A stretch of DNA of 9,955 nt from the NCBI GenBank assembly GCA_938028585.1, contig CALIZH010000249.1:1-9955 (forward strand), in the 5' to 3' direction. This document shows, one piece after another, positions 1 to 6,654 of this stretch. Below the pieces are notes generated by a model. That model was not told the DNA's origin. It searched no databases and was given only the letters and a program-made list of their open reading frames with translations. Origin of the DNA: an uncultured Actinomyces sp. GTDB lineage: Bacteria; Actinomycetota; Actinomycetes; Actinomycetales; Actinomycetaceae. The first letter of the stretch is position 1. Each line of letters starts with the position of its first letter. Made by a program: the position numbers and the translations under genes.

Positions 1-5
1 AGACG

Positions 6-30
6 TTCATGCATCCGCGTGATGCGTGAA
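6..30 (+). other. Hairpin just upstream of the first terminator
   Basis: Bases 6-15 pair with 21-30 (TTCATGCATC with GATGCGTGAA, one G.U pair), leaving a 5-base loop. It abuts the terminator hairpin at 31-65 with no gap, so the two form a stacked pair at the end of a rightward transcript. The transcript begins outside the window, so I cannot tell whether it is an mRNA tail, an attenuator or a structured RNA. The three rightward frames stop at 20-22, 27-29 and 46-48, so a coding region ending here would finish inside the hairpins. Confidence 0.5.
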
Positions 31-71
31 GTGGTGAGCCCGGAGTAAACCTCCTGGCTCACCACTTTTTT
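31..71 (+). terminator. Rho-independent terminator, rightward
   Basis: GTGGTGAGCC (31-40) pairs perfectly with GGCTCACCAC (56-65), and an inner GGAG/CTCC pairing extends the stem. A run of six or seven T follows directly. This is a textbook intrinsic terminator for a rightward gene lying left of the window. On the opposite strand the hairpin is not followed by T's, so it would be a poor terminator for the leftward ccdA-like gene. Confidence 0.85.
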
Positions 72-156
72 ATGTTCTGAGTGCAGATGCGTGAGTGTTA
101 CTTACTGCATCGGTGCTACTGCTGGCGGTGTTCGTGCTGCGACTGATGCTGTTCAC

Positions 157-205
157 GCTGCTGCTCGTCGTGACCGATGCCGTTAGCGCTGTTGCTCGTC
201 GCGAC
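157..205. repeat. Imperfect 18-bp direct repeat, 31-bp period
   Basis: Bases 157-174 and 188-205 both read GCTGYTGCTCGTCGYGAC and differ at only two positions. The stretch is CTG/GTC-rich and lies in the 170-bp gap between the terminator and the stop of the ccdA-like gene. It looks like non-coding sequence that expanded by slippage. No promoter or gene with a ribosome binding site is visible in 72-239. Confidence 0.6.
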
Positions 206-209
206 TGCG

Positions 210-246
210 CTAGTGGCAATCGTTCTAGTGGCAATCGCGCTAGTCC
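210..246. repeat. 15-bp tandem repeat carrying the ccdA-like stop codon
   Basis: CTAGTGGCAATCG recurs at 210-222 and 225-237 with a period of 15, and a third partial copy (CTAGTCC) begins at 240. The CTA at 240-242 is the TAG stop of the leftward CcdA-like gene. Because the period is a multiple of three, the two other copies place further TAG stops in the same frame. The three stops are spaced 15 bp apart. Confidence 0.75.
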
Positions 247-1094
247 TGCTGATCTTTCGAAGGCGTGGAAGAGGGAAGAGAAGCAGAGTGCGGTTTCCAG
301 AGCAAGGCAACAAGAGCGCCGATAATGAGTGCTCCTGCAAGGGCGATCACCCATGCGGGTAGTGCCCCAAAAAGTCCCATAATGGATTCTTCCCACGAAG
401 CAAGAGTGTCAATGGAGACTATCCCACCAAGAGGGTTACTCAGGTCGATTGCGAAAATTGTGAACCCCAAAATGATGAGAACCAGTCCAGAGACGACATT
501 TGTCCACGTCGTCTGACGCTTGAGCAGAGTTAAGGGCTTCGGTCGCACGATCGCTTGGATACGCCCCGCGGAATGCTGCCAAAGTAGTGCGAGCACCAAA
601 AGGGGAAATGCCATTCCTGCGGAATAGAAAATGACTGCGATGATGCCTTCTACGACTGAACCGCCCAAAGAGGAAGTTGCCAGTACTGCTCCAAGGATGG
701 GGCCTGCGCAACCAACCCCTGCAATTCCGTAGGTTATACCCAGAAGGTAGACCGCCCACGCCGTATCGCGTGACCGAGAAGCCTTTTCTAGGGAACGCAC
801 GCGGAAAACAGGAACGTCCAAGGAGAAGAGCGTGATCAGTCCAGCAATAATCACCAAAAGGGCGATGACTTGGGTAATGAAGGCCGAGTGTTCTCTAATC
901 AGCGCGACAACGCTTGATAAGGCTGCGCCCAGCGGGATCAGAGGAGTGAGTAAGCCCAGCCAGAATATCCCGCAGCGAGCGATCAATTTCTGTGGAGATT
1001 GAAACGCGTAGGAAAAGAAAGCGGGTAGAAGCATGACGGAGCACGGTGCGAGCAGCGTCAATACTCCACCAAGGAAAGCGATAAGAGGATTCAC
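240..1094 (-). CDS. CcdA/DsbD-family membrane electron-transfer protein
   Basis: This 284-residue, very hydrophobic protein has about six membrane segments. By family it moves reducing equivalents across the membrane to extracytoplasmic thioredoxin-like proteins. The two signature cysteines are visible: C18 in LLAPCSVMLLP of the first helix, and C129 in GVGCAGPILGAV. These are the pair that cycles between dithiol and disulfide in CcdA/DsbD. An extra cysteine lies at 41. The C-terminal 18 or so residues are polar, rich in Ser, Lys and Gln, and end inside a tandem repeat. The start is GTG at 1094, overlapping the TGA of the upstream DsbA gene by four bases (GTGA). No strong Shine-Dalgarno is visible, so translational coupling is likely. 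The partner is almost certainly the DsbA-like product. Cytochrome c maturation is an alternative role, but no cytochrome genes are present. Confidence 0.88.
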   Translation of the reverse strand: MNPLIAFLGGVLTLLAPCSVMLLPAFFSYAFQSPQKLIARCGIFWLGLLTPLIPLGAALSSVVALIREHSAFITQVIALLVIIAGLITLFSLDVPVFRVRSLEKASRSRDTAWAVYLLGITYGIAGVGCAGPILGAVLATSSLGGSVVEGIIAVIFYSAGMAFPLLVLALLWQHSAGRIQAIVRPKPLTLLKRQTTWTNVVSGLVLIILGFTIFAIDLSNPLGGIVSIDTLASWEESIMGLFGALPAWVIALAGALIIGALVALLWKPHSASLPSSTPSKDQQD

Positions 1095-1882
1095 TTCTTG
1101 AGGTGTTCTGCCTGGTTCTGGATGGTTGTCCGCACGTAGTCGGTATCGCGGAAGCCTGAGATAAAGCTATCGCCAATGAACATGAAGGGAGTGCCCTGGA
1201 TGCCGATCTTGTAGGCGTCGTTTTGGGCCTGTTTGACCTCTGCGGCCGTTTCGGGATCGTTGGTATCAGCTTGGAAGCGTGAGATATCGGGGACGCCTGC
1301 CTTCTGTGCCAGAGCGGTCAAGTTATCCATCGTGTACTCGGGGTGGCCGGATGGGTCGGCCTCGCCATAGGCTGCGCTCACGAACTCCCAGAAACGTCCC
1401 TGGTTGGCTGCGGCAATGCCAGCCTGAGCGGCAAGGGGGGAAGACTGCGAAATTTGTGCCAGATCGCGCCACTCAATTCGCAAGGTCCCGTTATCGACCA
1501 GATCTTGCAGTTGTGGTTCGACTTGCTTCGCGAAACGCGTGCAGTAGGGGCAAGAGAAATCAGAGTAAAGCACCATCACGACGGGAGCGTCGATCGAACC
1601 CTTTGCTCGCGCGTCATTGGCATCACGACGCTGCTGAGAGTGGATGATGTCGAGTCCCTGTTGATCGGTAACAGTTGGTGCGTAGGCTGCTTGGGTTTGC
1701 TGTGGGGCAGCGGTGCTTTCCTGTGCTTGCTGCGTCGGCATTGCGCTAGCCGAGGCCATTGCTTGGGATTGAGAAGTTGACGGCCGGCTGGTCCACCAGA
1801 CTGCGCCGGCAACAAGAACAACAGCACATGCAAGGAGAAGAATGGCAATGATTCTCTGCTTGCCGAGGCCTCGAGATTCCAT
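1091..1882 (-). CDS. Membrane-anchored DsbA-like thiol-disulfide oxidoreductase
   Basis: A 263-residue protein with one N-terminal membrane segment (about 11-30, preceded by basic KQR). A Ser/Ala/Gln/Thr-rich linker (about 31-70) leads to a thioredoxin-fold DsbA domain (about 95-260). The active site is C111-P-Y-C114 in SDFSCPYCTRF, and the cis-proline loop is T231-P232 in QGTPFMFIG. The segment between them is helical, as in DsbA. The domain should sit outside the cytoplasmic membrane and form or isomerise disulfides in exported proteins. The ATG at 1882 has GAAAGGTG four bases upstream. It is the first gene of a two-gene operon with the CcdA-like gene, which would recycle it. C19 lies in the membrane segment, but no lipobox is convincing. 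Family assignment is firm; direction of catalysis (oxidase or reductase/isomerase) is inferred only. Confidence 0.92.
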   Translation of the reverse strand: MESRGLGKQRIIAILLLACAVVLVAGAVWWTSRPSTSQSQAMASASAMPTQQAQESTAAPQQTQAAYAPTVTDQQGLDIIHSQQRRDANDARAKGSIDAPVVMVLYSDFSCPYCTRFAKQVEPQLQDLVDNGTLRIEWRDLAQISQSSPLAAQAGIAAANQGRFWEFVSAAYGEADPSGHPEYTMDNLTALAQKAGVPDISRFQADTNDPETAAEVKQAQNDAYKIGIQGTPFMFIGDSFISGFRDTDYVRTTIQNQAEHLKK

Positions 1883-1926
1883 GGGACACCTTTCGCATTT
1901 CGCACGGGATGACGGGGATGGGTTTC

Positions 1927-1955
1927 AGTCTATTCCATTGAGAGTTGGGAATAGA
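1927..1955 (-). promoter_or_regulatory. Candidate dsbA promoter with overlapping dyad
   Basis: Reading leftward, TAGACT (1932-1927) fits an actinobacterial TAnnnT -10 box and would start RNA about 35-40 bases before the DsbA ATG. No good -35 box is visible at the expected distance. An 8-bp inverted repeat, TCTATTCC (1929-1936) and GGAATAGA (1948-1955), is separated by 11 bases, so the half-sites are about 19 bp centre to centre. It covers the -10 and reaches toward the -35. This geometry suits a dimeric repressor. Confidence 0.4.
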
Positions 1956-1998
1956 GGAAGAGAGCGGGGCTAGGGGTTGGTTGACGCTAGGTAAAAGA

Positions 1999-2029
1999 AA
2001 CTCGCTCGAGACACCGACCCGAGCGAGTT
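1999..2029 (-). terminator. Rho-independent terminator of whiB, leftward
   Basis: AACTCGCTCG (1999-2008) pairs with CGAGCGAGTT (2020-2029) across an 11-base loop. On the leftward strand the stem is followed by TTTCTTTTAC. It lies about 22 bases past the whiB stop, so whiB is insulated from the dsbA operon downstream. Confidence 0.8.
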
Positions 2030-2050
2030 CGAGATGACGTAGTGAGTGTG

Positions 2051-2344
2051 TCAGGAGACTCGACGAATACGACGGCGCTGAATTTCTTCGCGACGTTCTT
2101 CTTCAGTCATGCCGCCCCAGATTCCATAGGGTTCCTGAGCTCGCAGAGCATACTCGCGGCACTGCTCAATGACAGGACAAGTTGCGCAAATGGCTTTTGC
2201 GTTGGCGGCACGGCGACGACGGGTTGAACCGCGTTCACCTTCGGGGTGGAAGAAAAGTTCCGTATCGAGGTCGCGACAGGCGCCCTGGTACTGCCATTCC
2301 CACGCGTCAATCGACGGGCCTGGCAGTCGAGAGACGTCAGACAT
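2051..2344 (-). CDS. whiB: WhiB-family iron-sulfur transcription factor, WhiB3/WhiD-like
   Basis: A 97-residue WhiB-like regulator. The four cluster-binding cysteines are C23, C53, C56 and C62 (one Cys, then CxxC, then C six residues on). The family's GIWGG turn and a basic, Arg-rich C-terminus for DNA contact follow. The N-terminal LPGP...W.WQ and the FFHPEGERG block resemble the WhiB3/WhiD subgroup, which binds a [4Fe-4S] cluster, works with the principal sigma factor and responds to redox state or controls differentiation. I chose the ATG at 2344: GGAGGT lies four bases before it, and the in-frame upstream ATG (2356) overlaps that ribosome binding site. The gene is monocistronic, with its own terminator, and diverges from the MerR gene. 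Subgroup assignment is from memory of motif patterns. Confidence 0.9.
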   Translation of the reverse strand: MSDVSRLPGPSIDAWEWQYQGACRDLDTELFFHPEGERGSTRRRRAANAKAICATCPVIEQCREYALRAQEPYGIWGGMTEEERREEIQRRRIRRVS

Positions 2345-2449
2345 GAGTACCTCCATTCATTGCGCTTCCCAGCGCGAGACGTTCTCGGCGAGAAGGACTG
2401 CAAGAAGGGTACCGAATTGTGCAAGAGTTATTCAAGGCCCCTTCACAGA

Positions 2450-2455
2450 ATCATA
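2450..2455 (-). promoter_or_regulatory. Possible whiB -10 box
   Basis: Read leftward, these bases are TATGAT, one mismatch from TATAAT, and would give a leader of about 100 bases before the whiB ATG. No convincing -35 box lies 16-18 bases upstream (TCTGAA is the nearest). Treat as a weak candidate. The rest of 2345-2688 holds no gene: its only ORFs are short, without ribosome binding sites. Confidence 0.25.
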
Positions 2456-2521
2456 GTTGTTTCACAGGAAACTTCAGATGGCCGAAGTGACGCTGAAAAC
2501 CGCATTATTACGGGAGATAAC

Positions 2522-2541
2522 GAAATGCTGCAGAAATGCTG
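2522..2541. repeat. 9-bp direct repeat at helical spacing
   Basis: GAAATGCTG occurs at 2522-2530 and again at 2533-2541, an 11-bp period, so both copies lie on about the same face of the helix. It sits in the whiB/merR divergent region, roughly 150 bp before the MerR start and 180 bp before whiB. It could be a regulator site; no matching consensus is known to me. Confidence 0.4.
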
Positions 2542-2642
2542 AAAGCGTAATTTTGTTGCCCGTTACATAGTTGTTCTTAGCTGTCAGCGGACAAAATCTG
2601 ACCACTCGACTGGAAAAGACAAGAAGGAAAGCTGACAATCAA

Positions 2643-2664
2643 TTAGGTAGCATTCACTTAGGTA
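2643..2664 (+). promoter_or_regulatory. TTAGGTA direct repeat before the merR start
   Basis: TTAGGTA appears at 2643-2649 and 2658-2664 with a 15-bp period, ending 14 bases before the AGGAG ribosome binding site. CTGACA at 2632-2637 could be a -35-like element, but no standard -10 sits 16-18 bases from it. An inverted 7-mer, TGTCAGC (2582-2588) and GCTGACA (2631-2637), flanks the region. These may be promoter or autoregulation sites for the MerR gene. Confidence 0.3.
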
Positions 2665-2688
2665 TCCTTCATCACGTCAGGAGTGGTC

Positions 2689-3615
2689 ATGCCCCGTGCA
2701 CAGCTCGTGCTTCCCGCTGCTCACGATGCGCCGCTGACCGTCACTGCAGTTTCTGCCAAACTCGGTGTTTCGGCCTCGACACTGCGAACCTGGGAAAGGC
2801 GCTACGGTCTGGGTCCCGGAGAGCGCTCCGCGGGTAGTCACCGTCGCTACCTTCCGGAAGACGTTGCCAGACTGACGCATATGATCGAGCTGATCCAAAG
2901 CGGAGTCACTCCCGCTGATGCTGCTGCGATCGTCCTTGCTCAAGATAAGGGAGAGCTGGAGGAAGTTCGCCCCCCGCGTACGGCAGATGAACTGGTTGTT
3001 GCCGCACGAGCAGGTGATCGGGACCGTCTTGTTCATCTCATCGAAGCAAGTGTCAGCGAAAAAGGCCTGCTTCATACATGGATGCTTTTGGTCGAACCCG
3101 CTTTTGAAATCATGGCTACTGATTATCACGGTGAAATTCCGGGTATCGCGGGTTCGTCAATGCTCAGTCAAGCGATGTATGACGTTCTTCGCGTGATGTC
3201 AGAACAACGCCCCGAACCTAAGTTCCCGTCTTCGCCCAGCATCATTATTTTGGGCGATCGTGCGCATCTTCTTCCCGCGCATGTCATTGGAGTCGCCCTG
3301 CGGTGGTACGGCCCGAATGTCGTGGTGCTGGGAGCGTGTAGCCGCGGCTGGATTGGTGGCCGCGAAAAACTTGATGCTTTTGTTGAAAATATCGATTCGC
3401 ATGTCGCTGCTCTTATCACCATGGGACAGGGTGAAGACTGCAAGAACTTTGTCTCTGCGGCAGTTCACAACCACGGAATCGACGTCATCGAGGTGGGAAC
3501 TCAATCCCCGCGCGTTCTGGACGACCATGTTCTTCGCGTTCGTACGGTCTCAGCGTGCGTTGAAGAGACTTTGGCCTTGCTGAGTGCGAAGGTCCCTACG
3601 GCCTCCGTTCGCTGA
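2689..3615 (+). CDS. MerR-family regulator with cobalamin-binding-like domain
   Basis: A 308-residue DNA-binding regulator. Residues about 16-65 are a MerR winged helix-turn-helix (LTVTAVSAKLGVSASTLRTW, then RRYG and the wing GSHRRYLPEDVARL). Residues about 98-175 match the helical-bundle part of B12-binding modules, and 183-300 have the alternating strands and helices of the Rossmann-like cobalamin domain (SIIILG, VVVLGA, AALITMG). It thus resembles CarH/LitR-type regulators. The cobalamin signature is eroded: where CarH has ExHxxG this protein has R191-A-H193-L-L-P196, keeping the histidine but losing Glu and Gly. Nothing equivalent to the bundle's W-x9-EH is obvious; the likely site reads GSS (155-157). 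Light or B12 sensing is therefore doubtful. The ATG at 2689 has AGGAG five bases upstream; an in-frame GTG at 2683 overlaps that site. It precedes the sugar isomerase gene by 105 bp. Confidence 0.85.
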   Translation: MPRAQLVLPAAHDAPLTVTAVSAKLGVSASTLRTWERRYGLGPGERSAGSHRRYLPEDVARLTHMIELIQSGVTPADAAAIVLAQDKGELEEVRPPRTADELVVAARAGDRDRLVHLIEASVSEKGLLHTWMLLVEPAFEIMATDYHGEIPGIAGSSMLSQAMYDVLRVMSEQRPEPKFPSSPSIIILGDRAHLLPAHVIGVALRWYGPNVVVLGACSRGWIGGREKLDAFVENIDSHVAALITMGQGEDCKNFVSAAVHNHGIDVIEVGTQSPRVLDDHVLRVRTVSACVEETLALLSAKVPTASVR

Positions 3616-3652
3616 GTCCTTTCGCGTCACCTCGTTCAATTACTGCATGCTC

Positions 3653-3682
3653 TTGCAACGTGTTAGCGTAGACGCGTATCTA
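3653..3682 (+). promoter_or_regulatory. Candidate promoter of the AGE isomerase gene
   Basis: TTGCAA (3653-3658) and TATCTA (3677-3682) are spaced by 18 bases and would start RNA near 3689, about 30 bases before the chosen ATG. No terminator is visible after the MerR gene, so readthrough from merR is also possible. Confidence 0.4.
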
Positions 3683-3720
3683 TTAGGTCGCGCAGGTGCG
3701 GCATGCACAGAGGATTAAAG

Positions 3721-5013
3721 ATGACCCCGTGGGAAGATCGCCAGCTTATCGAAGCCTTCGATGAAGAATTCGAAGAACTTGTTCATTTTGCGGCGGGCTC
3801 GGTTGTCGATTGCGGTTTCGGATACATGGATCGCAATGGGGTAGTGGATCCTTCAAAGCCAGTTGAACTGTGGATTACTGGGCGAATGACCTATGTTTTC
3901 GCGCTCGCGGCGCTCAAGGGTTACGACTGGGCGATCCCCTTGGTTGATCATGGTATTCGTTGCCTGACTGAAGGCCCTATGTACGATGCCGAAAATGGCG
4001 GTTGGTTCTCCGGGCTCGTGACAGAGATTGTTGAACGCGAGGATGGCCCGCATTGGAAGGTGATTGAACCAGCGAATGACGGTCTGAAGCAGGCATACGC
4101 ACACGCATTTGTCATCCTCTGCTCAAGCGCTGCGACAGTGCTTGGACGTCCGGGTGCCTGTGAGCTTCTTGATCGTGCGCTGGCTGACCAAGAGCTCCAT
4201 TGGTGGGAGCCTCAGTTTGGACGCGTCTGTGAATCCTGGAACCGTGATTACACCCGCGCTGAGAGCTACCGCGGCGTCAATGCGAATATGCACACCGTCG
4301 AGGCTTACCTAGCTGCTTATGATGCGACGGGAGAGCGTATCTGGCTGGATCGTGCACGCGGAATCTGTCGTTTCGTTGCCGAGGTCGCTGAGCAGCTGCA
4401 TTGGCGCATTCCCGAACACTTCGATGCCGAGTGGAACATGCTTCCCGATCACAATATCGATCGTCCTTCGGATCCTTTCCGTCCCTACGGTGCAACCCCC
4501 GGACACGGGATGGAATGGGCGCGACTGATCCTTCACGCTCGTGCGGCCCTGTTGGCTATGGGGGAGAGCGAAGATTGGATGCTTGAAGCTGCTGAGCAGC
4601 TTTTCAACCGCGCATGCTCTGATGGCTGGGACAAACATGGTGCTCAGGGTTTCGTTTATACGACTGACTGGGACGGGCGCGCGGTTGTGGATACCCGCAT
4701 GCACTGGGTGCTCTGCGAGGCTGTCAACTCTGCATGTGTCTTAGGCCGTGTTCATGAAGAGGCCGGAGATGACGCGCGTGTCGCGGAGCTGAGTTCCCTG
4801 TATGCGCAGTGGGTCGATTGGGCGGACCGCTACCTTCGCGAGGCCACAGGACGCTGGATCCACGAAGTTGACGCCTCGGGCGCGGAGTCTGGGACGACTT
4901 GGGAGGGCAAAGCGGACGCCTACCACGTCGCGCAGATGCTGCTTCTGCCGCAGGTTGGTAATACCCCGTGCTTTGCTCTGGCCTTGAAGGAGAAGGCAGA
5001 AGAAGAGGCCTAG
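3721..5013 (+). CDS. AGE-family sugar isomerase/epimerase (mannose isomerase/YihS-like)
   Basis: A 430-residue (alpha/alpha)6-barrel enzyme of the N-acylglucosamine 2-epimerase family, which interconverts aldoses and ketoses or 2-epimers. The residues that form the active site in E. coli YihS have clear counterparts: R55 in TGRMTYVF, H191 in NANMHTVEAYLAAYDATG, H262 and E265 in GHGMEWARL, and H402 in KADAYH. The length fits the family (about 390-430). The likely reaction is a cytosolic mannose/fructose-type isomerisation. The sulfoquinovose role of YihS is less likely because no sulfosugar genes are near, and the N-acylglucosamine epimerase role cannot be excluded. I chose the ATG at 3721, with AGAGG seven bases upstream, over the in-frame ATG at 3703, which precedes that site. 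It is followed by a perfect hairpin and by guaB. Confidence 0.88.
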   Translation: MTPWEDRQLIEAFDEEFEELVHFAAGSVVDCGFGYMDRNGVVDPSKPVELWITGRMTYVFALAALKGYDWAIPLVDHGIRCLTEGPMYDAENGGWFSGLVTEIVEREDGPHWKVIEPANDGLKQAYAHAFVILCSSAATVLGRPGACELLDRALADQELHWWEPQFGRVCESWNRDYTRAESYRGVNANMHTVEAYLAAYDATGERIWLDRARGICRFVAEVAEQLHWRIPEHFDAEWNMLPDHNIDRPSDPFRPYGATPGHGMEWARLILHARAALLAMGESEDWMLEAAEQLFNRACSDGWDKHGAQGFVYTTDWDGRAVVDTRMHWVLCEAVNSACVLGRVHEEAGDDARVAELSSLYAQWVDWADRYLREATGRWIHEVDASGAESGTTWEGKADAYHVAQMLLLPQVGNTPCFALALKEKAEEEA

Positions 5014-5053
5014 TCCGCTTCCACTCTCACTTTCCCGGGGTGAGCTTAGCCAC

Positions 5054-5085
5054 GCATACTGGGTTTTAGGTCAAACCCAGTATGC
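5054..5085 (+). terminator. Perfect 13-bp stem hairpin between the isomerase gene and guaB
   Basis: GCATACTGGGTTT (5054-5066) is exactly complementary to AAACCCAGTATGC (5073-5085) across a 6-base loop. It lies 40 bases after the isomerase stop and only 31 bases before the guaB ATG. No T-run follows on either strand. It may end the isomerase transcript, or act as an operator, because its right arm falls where a -35 box for guaB would sit. Confidence 0.55.
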
Positions 5086-5088
5086 TCT

Positions 5089-5116
5089 GGCCCACTTTCG
5101 GGCCTAAACTCTGTTC
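5089..5116 (+). promoter_or_regulatory. Predicted leaderless promoter of guaB
   Basis: TAAACT (5105-5110) matches TAnnnT and is followed by six bases and then the ATG at 5117. The bases before the ATG (CTCTGTTC) contain no Shine-Dalgarno, so transcription probably starts on or beside the A of ATG. A 5-bp dyad, GGCCC (5089-5093) and GGGCC (5100-5104), fills the spacer just upstream of the -10. No clear -35 is visible. Confidence 0.55.
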
Positions 5117-6634
5117 ATGGCAGACATTCACAATGATCCTTTTGCTTTGACCGGACTGACCTACGATGACGTTCTGCTTCTTCCTGAACTGACCGATGTT
5201 GTTCCCTCTGAGGTTGATACATCTGCACAGTTGACGAAGAAGATTCGCCTGCGTATTCCTCTGCTTTCTGCAGCGATGGATACGGTGACCGAGGCGCGCA
5301 TGGCGATTGCAATGGCTCGCCAGGGCGGTATCGGAATCTTGCACCGAAACCTCTCGATTGAAGAGCAAGCGTCCCAAGTTCGTCAGGTGAAGCGTTCTGA
5401 ATCAGGAATGGTTGAGGACCCGGTGACTATTGGTCCCGATGCCACCATCGAGGAACTGGATCGTTTGTGCGGCCACTACCGTGTCTCGGGCCTTCCCGTT
5501 GTTGACGATCAGCAGCAGCTCATTGGCATTATTACGAACCGCGATCTGCGTTTTGTTCCTACCGATCAGTGGGCAACACTGAAGGTTCGTGACTGTATGA
5601 CTCCTCGCGAACGTCTGGTGACGGGCAAGGTTGGAACCAGTCGTGAGGAAGCGAAGGCACTGCTTGCGACAAATCGTGTTGAGAAGCTGCCGATCATCGA
5701 TGAGGACGGGCGTCTGACCGGTCTGATTACGGTGAAGGACTTCGTTAAGACCGAGCAGTACCCGAATGCGACGAAGGATGATCGCGGTCGTCTGATGGTC
5801 GGCGCAGCGGTTGGCTATTGGGGAGATACCTGGGAACGCGCCTGTGCGCTTCGCGATGCAGGTGTTGACGTTCTGGTTGTTGATACTGCGAACGGTGGCG
5901 CTGCCTTGGCTCTGGAAATGATCCGAAAGATCAAGGCTGACTCTTCTTTCGATGGTGTTCAGATCATCGGCGGCAACGTCGCAACAACCGAAGGTGCTCA
6001 GGCCCTGATCGATGCCGGCGTTGACGCTGTGAAGGTGGGTGTTGGCCCGGGTTCGATCTGTACAACGCGTGTAGTTGCCGGCGTGGGTGTGCCTCAGGTG
6101 ACCGCGATCTACTTGGCATCTCTGGCGTGCAAGCCGGCAGGTGTGCCTCTGATTGCTGATGGCGGCCTGCAGTACTCCGGTGATATCGGTAAGGCAATTG
6201 TTGCCGGCGCGGACACCGTCATGCTGGGTTCGCTTCTTGCTGGCTGCGAGGAATCGCCCGGCGAGGTCGTCTTCACGAATGGCAAGCAGTACAAGCGCTA
6301 CCGTGGCATGGGTTCTTTGGGCGCGATGAGTTCGCGCGGACGTAAGTCGTACTCGAAGGATCGCTACTTCCAAGCCGATGTCTCTTCGGACGACAAGATC
6401 GTTCCCGAGGGCATCGAGGGCCAGGTTCCCTACACCGGTTCGCTCGCTGCGGTTGTCTACCAGCTGGTGGGCGGTCTGCATCAGACGATGTTCTACCTGG
6501 GTGCCTCGACGATTGATGCGGTGAAGCGTAATGGTCGTTTCGTTCGCATTACCTCTGCAGGCTTGCGTGAATCGCACCCGCATGACGTTCAGATGACGAC
6601 TGAGGCTCCGAACTATCACTCTTCGGCGAAGTGA
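5117..6634 (+). CDS. guaB: IMP dehydrogenase GuaB
   Basis: A complete 505-residue inosine-5'-monophosphate dehydrogenase: IMP + NAD+ + water to XMP + NADH, the committed step to GMP. The N-terminal barrel part has LTYDDVLLLPE and SAAMDTVTEARMAIAMA. A CBS pair (about 95-215; VSGLPVVDD...LIGIITNRDLR and VEKLPIIDEDG...LTGLITVKDF) is inserted as usual and typically senses adenine or guanine nucleotides. Catalytic C315 sits in GPGSICTTRV. The IMP phosphate site IADGGLQYSGD is at 346-356, and the flap has RYRGMGSLGAMSSRG and the R416-Y417 dyad in SKDRYFQ. E431 in EGIEGQVPYTG completes the cation and flap region. One oddity: after the conserved Asp256 the loop reads DTANGGAA where most bacterial enzymes have DTAHGHS. 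The ATG at 5117 gives the family's usual start and is likely leaderless. Confidence 0.97.
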   Translation: MADIHNDPFALTGLTYDDVLLLPELTDVVPSEVDTSAQLTKKIRLRIPLLSAAMDTVTEARMAIAMARQGGIGILHRNLSIEEQASQVRQVKRSESGMVEDPVTIGPDATIEELDRLCGHYRVSGLPVVDDQQQLIGIITNRDLRFVPTDQWATLKVRDCMTPRERLVTGKVGTSREEAKALLATNRVEKLPIIDEDGRLTGLITVKDFVKTEQYPNATKDDRGRLMVGAAVGYWGDTWERACALRDAGVDVLVVDTANGGAALALEMIRKIKADSSFDGVQIIGGNVATTEGAQALIDAGVDAVKVGVGPGSICTTRVVAGVGVPQVTAIYLASLACKPAGVPLIADGGLQYSGDIGKAIVAGADTVMLGSLLAGCEESPGEVVFTNGKQYKRYRGMGSLGAMSSRGRKSYSKDRYFQADVSSDDKIVPEGIEGQVPYTGSLAAVVYQLVGGLHQTMFYLGASTIDAVKRNGRFVRITSAGLRESHPHDVQMTTEAPNYHSSAK

Positions 6635-6654
6635 TTCGTCAGTAGGAAGGTCTT

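Noticed and set aside
95..362. Two overlapping hydrophobic rightward ORFs that could be small membrane proteins
   Set aside because: Neither has a Shine-Dalgarno, both are built from the Leu/Val/Ala-coding CTG-rich micro-repeats, and both run antisense into the ccdA-like gene.
2107..2456. Open frames overlapping whiB on both strands
   Set aside because: They are shadows of the whiB gene, which has all four cysteines, a ribosome binding site and a terminator.
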